Shown: piece after piece, positions 57,752 to 64,000 of the stretch
Layout of the letters: every line of letters begins with the position of its first letter
Position numbering within the stretch: position 1 is the stretch's first letter
Source of the DNA: Anaeramoeba flamelloides
Lineage: Eukaryota; Metamonada; Anaeramoebidae
Assembly: GCA_027625915.1 (NCBI GenBank)
Contig: JANTQA010000047.1
Coordinates: 10,664,001-10,728,000 of the forward strand
Reading direction: 5' to 3'
Length of the DNA stretch: 64,000 bases
Made by a program: the position numbers and the translations under genes
The notes under the pieces: model-generated
What the model saw: the letters and a program-made list of their open reading frames with translations, nothing else
Told to the model about the DNA's origin: nothing
Databases searched by the model: none

Positions 57752-59215
57752 TTAAAAACTAATTTTAATGAATAGAATTTTGTTGTTGAATTGTTTGTTA
57801 ATTTTGATCTCAAAAAATTATCAATATAAAGATAAAATGTAATATAAAAGCAAAAACTTACCCAAGTAAATAGCGGGAAATATAAAATAAGGGCTAATTG
57901 AAAAATTGTAATAAAATTAAGAAAAACAAAAGAAATTTTTTCTTCAATTATTTGACTCGACTTATTACGAACTTCAGGAGGGCTACAAACATAAAATACA
58001 ATTCTAAGTGCAATGTCAATTATTGTTTCGACAATCGATAATGCCCATGTAACTACTGTGATCGCAAAAAGAGCTGTTAAGTGCCCCATAAAAACCATTC
58101 TTAGAACAAATTTAGGAATGAATGTAAAAAGGTATTGCATGAATAAAGAAGCAGGATCAAATGATTCTATTGGAGTGTCTTGTGTTATGTTTTGGGTTGT
58201 GCTTTGGGTTTTTGTTCTGGCTAATTCTTCATTTTGTTGGTTATCATTGTAAACATTGCTGGCAATACTCCTGAATTCGGCGGCTAGGTCTTTGATGTCT
58301 TTTTGGGTGATGTTATCAATTAAGCGTAAATTTTCAACAAGGTTCATTAATTGTGAATTTTGTTGAGACTGCCCAAGATTTGATATTTTGATTTCAAGTC
58401 TGTCAATGATCTTGTTCATCTCTTCATTTTGAGAGTTGTTCATATTCATGTTCGTGTTCGTGTTAAAATTGTTGTTTTGTCCACCGAAAGTATTATTTTG
58501 CCCAACAAACATTCCTCCTCCTAAATTATTGCTATTGTCGTTATATTGAGGCGGTTGGTCAAAATTCGTGTTATTATTCATGCCCATACCCATGTTCATG
58601 TTCATATTCATGTTCATTTGGTTCTGATTTAATGTGCCTTGGCTAAATTTGACGTTGTTTAATTCCTGGATCAGCCCTTCTGCAAGATTCAGAATGTCTT
58701 GGTTCATCCCTTGCCCATATTCTTGCAGTTCAATTTCTCCGCCCTTAGTGTGGATCTGGGTTGTTGTACCCTTAGAGATAGGTTGATTTGCAGATGAAGC
58801 AAAAGCATTTTTACTGTTACAAATAGTTCCATATTTGATTATTCCACGAATGATAGCAATTGCATGAGCAACACCTTTGGAAGATTTTGTTTTTTGTTTG
58901 AATTTTTTGACAAAAGAAAAGGAGTTCTTAATAATTCAAATAATTTTAAGAAAGAATTGGGGTGGTGGTTTTTTGACTAATTTCAGTGTTTTTGTGGGGT
59001 TAGTCTTGAAAAGAAATTAGAACATTTTGGAAAAAGAAAATAAACAAATAATCGAAAAAAAAATTTTTCTGTTTCTTGGAAAAGAAGAGGAGTCAAAAAG
59101 TTGGATTACCAAAAATAGTGAAGAAGATAACCAAAAATTGTTTTGTTTCATCACTTATTCCACTACGTTGGGTACTGTTATAATTGTCATAGGTATTGTC
59201 GTCGTAATAAGTCAT
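57752..59215 (-). CDS. Multi-pass membrane protein of unknown family (spliced)
   Basis: Exon 1 at 59215-59110 encodes MTYYDDNTYDNYNSTQRSGI and leads into a hydrophobic QFLVIFFTIFG. Removing 59109-58875 joins it in phase 1 to VAHAIAIIRGIIKYG, which makes one continuous membrane helix across the junction. Exon 2 (58874-57862) continues through TQIHTKGGEIELQEYGQG to a helical stretch, an Asn/Met/Gly-rich repeat (MNMNMNMNMGMGM), a coiled-coil-like segment (MNKIIDRLEIKISNL, MNLVENLRLID) and four or more hydrophobic helices (SLFMQYLFTFIPKFVL, LTALFAITVVTWALSIV, FLNFITIFQLALIL). It ends at TGG followed by GTAAGT, a strong donor. A 53-base intron (57861-57809) would give a last exon ending at 57752. 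Without splicing the frame runs on to 57703. An ATG at 58707 begins a shorter product, but the codons upstream of it are clearly protein-like. No family is recognised. Confidence 0.72.
58550..58625 (-). repeat. Asn-Met/Gly-Met coding repeat
   Basis: Tandem six-base units (plus strand CATGTT/CATTCA/CATACC types) encode alternating Met-Asn then Met-Gly in the unknown membrane protein. Confidence 0.8.
58875..59109 (-). other. Intron 1 of the unknown membrane protein gene
   Basis: A 235-base minus-strand intron, GTAATC at the donor and TTCCAAAG at the acceptor, phase 1 on both sides. Its removal completes a hydrophobic helix. Inside, the frame of exon 2 meets TGA at 58936-58938 with no ATG between, so an upstream exon is required if the full N-terminus is real. 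Confidence 0.65.
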
Positions 59216-60329
59216 TTGGCGAGAAAGATCAAAAATGTTGTGTTGAAAAAAGTGTTAAAGAAAAAGTGAAAAAATGTATTTTGACTCAGAATTTTCTTTT
59301 GAATTGAACAATTTTTCCTTTTTAATACTAGTTAAGAATTTTTGTGAAAAAGTGGATCTGTTTTGAGAACATTGAAGAAATTTGGAAACAGAATTAACTA
59401 TTTTTCACTTTTTAACTCAAGATTTTTCTTATTTACATTATATTTTTTCACAACAGTTTCGTTGTAAATTTAGGGATCTTGGAATTTGCATTTTAGTTTT
59501 TGAACAATAAATAGGACAAAATTAAAATCCCAGACAAGATTTTTAAATCATTTAAAATTTAAAATTTTTATTTCCAAAATCCGCTTAAATTATTAATTTC
59601 CCATAACTGAATTGAGGTCATAGATTATTTATTTTATTTCCTGGGTTGTGATTTTTTTGGAAAGCTAAAAGAAAATATATATTGATTTATTTTGCAAGTA
59701 ACAGTCAATGATTTTATGGTTTTGTATTTTTGAGTTAGAAAAGTAAATTTCGAAGAATTATTTGCGACACAGTTTTGTTTTTCATTACTACAACAGTTTG
59801 TGATTTGTTTGAACAAACAAATTGTAATTTGGGTAAGTTTTTGTGAGGATTTTCCAAAAAACACAAAAAATAAAAAAGATTTTAAAGCATGTTAGTCAAA
59901 ATACCAAATTATGTTTATGCTTTAGAGAAGACTTAAACATTTATCAATCAAAGAAACTGACAACAAGCCATAAGAAAATATAACTTGGCTTATAAAAGTT
60001 CTCTTATTAAAACAGAAATTCTCAAATGAATGATCAAATGGGAAAATGTTTTGTTTTTAAAAAAATAGAATAATTTTCATCTTTTAATGACTAAGTTTGC
60101 AATTGAAAATTTGTTGTTTGGTGTGTTTTAAAGAGTATTTGGTGATTGATATATCTCACAAATATTTATTTAGTGAGATCTAAGTATGAAAAAATGAATT
60201 TTTTTTCAGAAAAAGTCAGAATTTTAGATTCCTCATATCTCGAAATGAAAAAGAATGATCGGAAAAAACAGCTTTTAGAGAAAATTTCTTTACAGGTGAA
60301 AATTGAAAACCATTTTGACTTGTTGGAGG

Positions 60330-60905
60330 TTAATTAGTGTTATTTTCTGGTGTGTGAGTTAAGATGAAATGGTTTTCAATTTTCACCGAAAAGGTCAAAA
60401 TGATCAAAAAGGCAATTTTGGATGAGAGGTATTTGTTCTTTCAAAAAAAAGACATTTTTTCGATGAAACGGTACAGTAAATGGTTTGGTATTGTATTGAA
60501 TCCACCAAAATTCGCAATTCCCAAAAGTATAAAGATCATTTTTTCTTTAACTAACTGACAAAGAAATTTATTTTTTAAAAACAAAAACTGACTAATTTTC
60601 CCAAATTTAATTTTCAAAAGATCCTTTCATGCAAAATCTCACCAAACCTTTCCCACAGCATCTCAACCCAATTATACTTGGCACAACAAATTGGGTTATA
60701 AAAGAAACGATCCAAACAAAAAAAACTTTATCTAAGAAGTACCCGAAACCTAATATTTTATGTGTTTGACATGGATCGTGTTGTTCCAAAAAAAATTCGA
60801 GGAGACACTCTCCTCTTAGTCATGTTGGGGAGATTTAATTCAAGGAAAAACAAAAAGAAACAAAAAAAAATAAGCCAAAATCACAACCCCTTTGTAATAA
60901 TCGAT
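60330..60905 (+). repeat. Degenerate transposon-like repeat, left member of inverted pair
   Basis: The reverse complement of 63415-64000 matches it in order: GAGTTAAGATG, then the ATTGAATCCACCA area, AAAACTGACTAATTTT, ACCTTTCCCACA, CAACAAATTGGGTT, CTCCTCTTAGTCATG and GGGGAGATTT. One frame, MDRVVPKKIRGDTLLLVMLG (60772 on), stays open in both copies, which suggests it once coded for protein. No transposase family is recognised. Confidence 0.6.
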
Positions 60906-61381
60906 ACAGCCGTTCCAGAAATACCTTGAAAAATTTATATGACCTCAAATTGATTTTCTATTCTGAAATTTTATTTTGTTCAACAAACCGTAAAAGAGTT
61001 ATTAAAGCTCATCATAAACTGTAAAATTTATAATAGAAGATTAAAAATAAGTTATCTATTTTTTGCTTCCTTTTGAAATTGACAAACAAATCAATAAAAA
61101 AAACTTACATTAATGTGGATCTTCATTTTCCAAAATTGTTTTAATCTCAGATTTAAACAATTTAAAAGCAATGATCAAAAAACGCTTTCAAGTTTCGATG
61201 GGTTTCTGTGATTTCTTTTGTTTCTTTGATTTCCATGATTTCTGTAATTTCTTTTCTTGGAAAAATTTAATTTTTGTCTTGGCTTTTACAAAAAAAAAAA
61301 ACTCGAAGGAAGTAAGACAAGTTGAAATTTTGATCTTATGATCGAAATTGAATTTTCTCTTTCAAAAAACACAATTTTATA

Positions 61382-61578
61382 CAGTCAGTTTCACTTTTAA
61401 GGCACAAACTTTCAACGAAATTTAAGGCACAATAAAAATCTCAAATTAAGGCACAAAATTCAGATTCTAGTAAAATAAATTGTAAAAAAAAATAATTAAA
61501 AATTTTGTGCCTTAATTTGAGAGTTTTATGTGCCTTAAATTTCGTTGAAAGTTTGTGCCTTAAAAGTGAAACTGACTG
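61382..61578. mobile_element. 197-bp MITE with CAGTCAGTTTCAC ends and TA duplication
   Basis: TA flanks the element at 61380-61381 and 61579-61580. About 76 bp at each end are near-identical inverted repeats that start CAGTCAGTTTCACTTTTAAG. Within each arm the word AAGGCACA recurs three times at about 24-base spacing, like the repeated transposase-binding sites of IR/DR Tc1 elements. The centre is only some 45 bp. This is a clean and probably young Tc1/mariner-type nonautonomous copy. Confidence 0.9.
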
Positions 61579-61759
61579 TAATAGAAAACCAAATTATATG
61601 TCTTATAATATTTTCCATTAGGGTTGGGACGGATTAATTGTTTGTGGAGACAATGTAACAATTCAAAGTAACCCAATGTTCAAAAATCATTGAAAATACA
61701 ATTATTTAGCTTTAAAGTTTATTATTGAGAGTTTTTTTAATGTTAAATATTCATGATTA

Positions 61760-61985
61760 TTTTTTTTTTCATTTTTACCATCCTTAACAAGGTGTTCGAG
61801 TTTACGTATCTCAAAATTTCTTTTTCATTTTTCATAAAAAAAATGACATAAAATGAGTTTTTGATCCAAATTGGAAAATATTTCCAAGATCCTAACTTCA
61901 TTCACTTTTTAAATGAGATTGGGCCAAAAGGTGTTGAGATAAATTGTTAAATTGCCAACGTAGTCCTTAAAAACAAAACAATTTT
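61760..61985 (-). repeat. Inverted partner of the 63.1-63.3 kb segment
   Basis: The reverse complement matches 63071-63290: GACTACGTT then GCAATT, CCAATTTGG, TCATTTTTTT, GAAATTTTGAGATACGT and ACCTTGTTAAGGA. Probable 5' part of the Tc1-like element whose MITE derivative lies at 61382-61578. The copies are diverged. Confidence 0.6.
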
Positions 61986-62443
61986 CCAACAAAGTGAGTT
62001 TTCTATTAAAAATCTTGAAAACATACTCATTTACTATAACGTCATTGTTAATTGGTTTTTTTTAAAAGCAAATGATTTTTCAATCAATTAAAATTTAATC
62101 AAATTTAACAAAGAGCAAAAACTAAAATATTCCTCATATTGTATTTTAATACTTATTTTTTGAAAATAAAAGCAACCAAATAAGATTATTGAGGGTATAG
62201 GTATATTGTATTTGGTCTCCTAAAAATTGTTGGATAAATTGTGTTCAATATTCGAAAAATACCCAAAAAAAATTTGTAGCATCCTCAATAACCCATTCTT
62301 TTGATTTCTTTGTGTTTGAAAAAAATCCAAATTTGTAAAAATTTATAATTGCTGTTTTTTTATTATAGATGTGCTTGATTTTTTGAAATATATTAAGAAT
62401 TGGTTGTTTAATGTTTTAACAAAAAATATGAATTTACTGTTAA

Positions 62444-62658
62444 TTGTAAAATAAATCGGACAAAATTTTCATTCATCGTTCCAAAAAAAATCTTTGAAAT
62501 AATCTTTGAAAATCGAATTATTTTTCAACCATATAACGTGTTTAACGTGGTTAGAGGATCGGGACTATCAAAATTCTGTATTCAAAGGATTTTTGAAATC
62601 ATAATTTAATTTTGGAAAGATAAATGAAAATTTTGTCCGATTTATTTTTCAATTAATA
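62444..62658. mobile_element. 0.2 kb MITE-like element with AAATCGGACAAAATTTTCAT ends
   Basis: Inverted ends of about 30 bp: left AAATAAATCGGACAAAATTT then TCATT, right its reverse complement at about 62625-62658. The centre contains ATAACGTGTTTAACGTGG and no coding frame. Target duplication is unclear. Confidence 0.7.
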
Positions 62659-62954
62659 GTAAAATTGAATCTATGTATTCTTGGTGAAAATTTATACCAA
62701 AAAAGAAACTTTTTACCAAAAGCAGAAAAAAGTTCAAAAGACAAAAAACGAAAATTTTAAATTTTGGATCTAATTTCCTTTATATTAATAGGTACCTCTT
62801 TTTTTTCAATCAATTTTCCTTTTTATAACAAGAAAACCAAAAAAAATGTAAAATTCAAAAACTACAACACAAGTTCAGAAGATTTTTGAACCCCTCCAAA
62901 AAAAGCCCATCATTATTATAATCACCCATATTGTTGAAGATTGAAAAACAACTA

Positions 62955-63290
62955 CAGTCAGTTTCAATTTTAAGGACAAACTTTTAAAAAATTAACGCAC
63001 AAAAAAAATCACAAATTTATGCACAGAATTTGGATAATAGTAAATTTATTTCTATAAAAAAAAAAATTCCAAATTAACGACTACGTTTGCAATTCAACAA
63101 TTTGTCTCAAACCAATAAACTCCAATCTCTTTTACATTATGAAAGCATGATCTTTAAAATATTCTCCAATTTGGTTCAAAAAATCATTTTAAGTCATTTT
63201 TTTAATGAAAAATCAAAAAGAAATTTTGAGATACGTGAACTCATACACCTTGTTAAGGAAGGTGAAAATGAAAAAGAAAAATCACAACGA
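62955..63290 (+). mobile_element. Decayed left part of a longer CAGTCAGTTTCA Tc1-like element
   Basis: TA at 62953-62954 is followed by CAGTCAGTTTCAATTTTAAG and the spaced repeats of the 61382-61578 MITE in decayed form. It then runs into a non-MITE interior (ACGACTACGTTTGCAATTCA at 63075 on) that the MITE lacks. This fits a longer ancestral element from which the MITE arose by internal deletion. The interior is shared with 61760-61985. A 74-residue frame (63087-63311) is open but not recognisable. Confidence 0.55.
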
Positions 63291-63414
63291 GTTTCTTGCA
63301 CGAAAAATTGAAGATCTTGAAAAAACACTTCTCAATAAACAACTCTAACTTTCGAAGATTACGTTGTTAGGATTTTTGAATGTTGGGTTCCTTGAATTGT
63401 TCTAGTAATTCGTA

Positions 63415-64000
63415 AATCAGATTAATTCACGACAAAGAGGTTGAGGGTTTCTCTTGTTTTTTGTTTGGTTCTTGTTGTTTTTCCTTGAATAAATCTCCCC
63501 ACCATGACTAAGAGGAGAGTATCCCCCAGAATTGGTTGTGGAACAATATGATCCATGCGAAACGCACTTCACATTTTTTTGGTGCTTTTTTGATAAAATT
63601 TTTTTTATTTGGATCCTTTCCCTCAAAACCCAATTTGTTGTGTCAATATAAATTCGGTTGAGGTTGTGTGGGAAAGGTTTTGAAGACTTTTGCATTCAAG
63701 ATCTTTTCGAAATAATATTTGCCAAAATTAGTCAGTTTTTTTTATTAAAAAAAAAAATATTGAGTCAGTTGAGAAAAAATGATCTTTTAATTTTTTGAAA
63801 TGTGGATTCTGGTGGATTTGATCCAATACCGATACAATTATCGAAGACATTAGTCAAAAAATGTCATAATTGTGAAACAACAAACTTTTTCATCCAAAAT
63901 TTTTCTCTTTTCTAATTTTTAACCCTCTATGTCATTATTTAAAACCTTCTCATCTTAACTCACAAATCAAAAAAAAGCCATAGAAAGCCCACACTAATTT
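63415..64000 (-). repeat. Degenerate transposon-like repeat, right member of inverted pair
   Basis: Counterpart of 60330-60905, still continuing at the window edge (the TTAGTGT block matches near 60335). The frame parallel to that of the left copy reads MDHIVPQPILGDTLLLVMVG. Confidence 0.6.

Larger units (their letters stand above)
59216..64000. other. Gene-free region built largely of repeats and DNA transposon debris
   Basis: 59.2-60.1 kb has no feature. Beyond that come an inverted pair (about 60330-60905 and 63415-64000), a second pair (61760-61985 and 63071-63290), a clean 197-bp MITE, a related decayed end at 62955, and a 0.2 kb MITE at 62444-62658. The window ends inside the first pair. 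Confidence 0.55.

Noticed and set aside
59027-59269. 80-residue plus-strand frame with a hydrophobic segment
   Set aside because: It is exactly antisense to exon 1 and intron 1 of the better-supported minus-strand membrane protein gene, and has no ATG start.
1-64000. tRNA, rRNA, CRISPR arrays and prokaryotic operon signals
   Set aside because: No tRNA B-box with a matching cloverleaf, no rRNA-like conserved block and no evenly spaced array was found by eye. A tRNAscan or Rfam search would be decisive for small RNAs.
1-64000. LTR retroelements or large virus-derived elements
   Set aside because: No reverse transcriptase, integrase, capsid or long direct terminal repeats were recognised; all mobile DNA seen fits DNA transposons and their short derivatives.

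Overview
The window is eukaryotic nuclear DNA from a free-living protist. Intergenic DNA is very A/T rich with long homopolymers, and genes are sparse: eight well-supported protein genes and one possible orphan exon in 64 kb. Coding segments are visibly richer in G/C than their surroundings. Stops are the standard ones, with no in-frame TAA, TAG or TGA inside any accepted gene. Several genes contain short GT-AG introns whose removal joins protein domains exactly in phase. Long K/E/G and N-rich low-complexity tracts combined with BTB and HECT families recall metamonad amoebae of the Anaeramoeba type. That assignment is inference from general character, not a database match.

Layout. 1-2.7 kb: no gene. 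2.7-4.2 kb (+): BTB protein with a glutamine-amidotransferase-like C-terminus. 4.2-8.9 kb: no gene, repeat DNA. 9.0-13.3 kb (+): spliced gene for an ankyrin, coiled-coil, pseudokinase and HECT protein. 13.3-17.5 kb: repeats. 17.5-18.4 kb (-): spliced ubiquitin-like domain protein with two membrane segments. 18.4-22.1 kb: repeats, including a clean foldback element. 22.1-23.5 kb (-): enolase-superfamily dipeptide-epimerase-like enzyme. 26.1-29.6 kb (-): ChAPs/TPR (exomer-like) protein. 31.8-32.3 kb: inverted pair of a small unknown coding-like segment. 32.7-34.5 kb (-): eIF2B delta. 38.4-45.1 kb (-): TRIP12/UPL3-like HECT ligase. 45.1-57.7 kb: a gene-poor transposon graveyard with a degenerate Tc1/mariner copy, a 1.8 kb nested foldback, MITEs and one orphan exon. 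57.8-59.2 kb (-): spliced multi-pass membrane protein of unknown family. 59.2-64 kb: MITEs and inverted pairs of degenerate repeats.

Four of the eight genes are linked to ubiquitin: a BTB protein (possible CUL3 adaptor), two HECT E3 ligases of different architecture, and a membrane-anchored ubiquitin-like protein. The others serve translation control (eIF2B delta), membrane traffic (ChAPs-like) and small-molecule metabolism (epimerase). They are unlikely to form one pathway, and nothing suggests operons. The most distinctive items are the ankyrin-pseudokinase-HECT fusion, the multiplied N-terminal module in eIF2B delta, a TTAA-flanked foldback element with a recognisable empty site in a diverged duplicate 15 kb away, and a foldback whose arms each end in inverted repeats.
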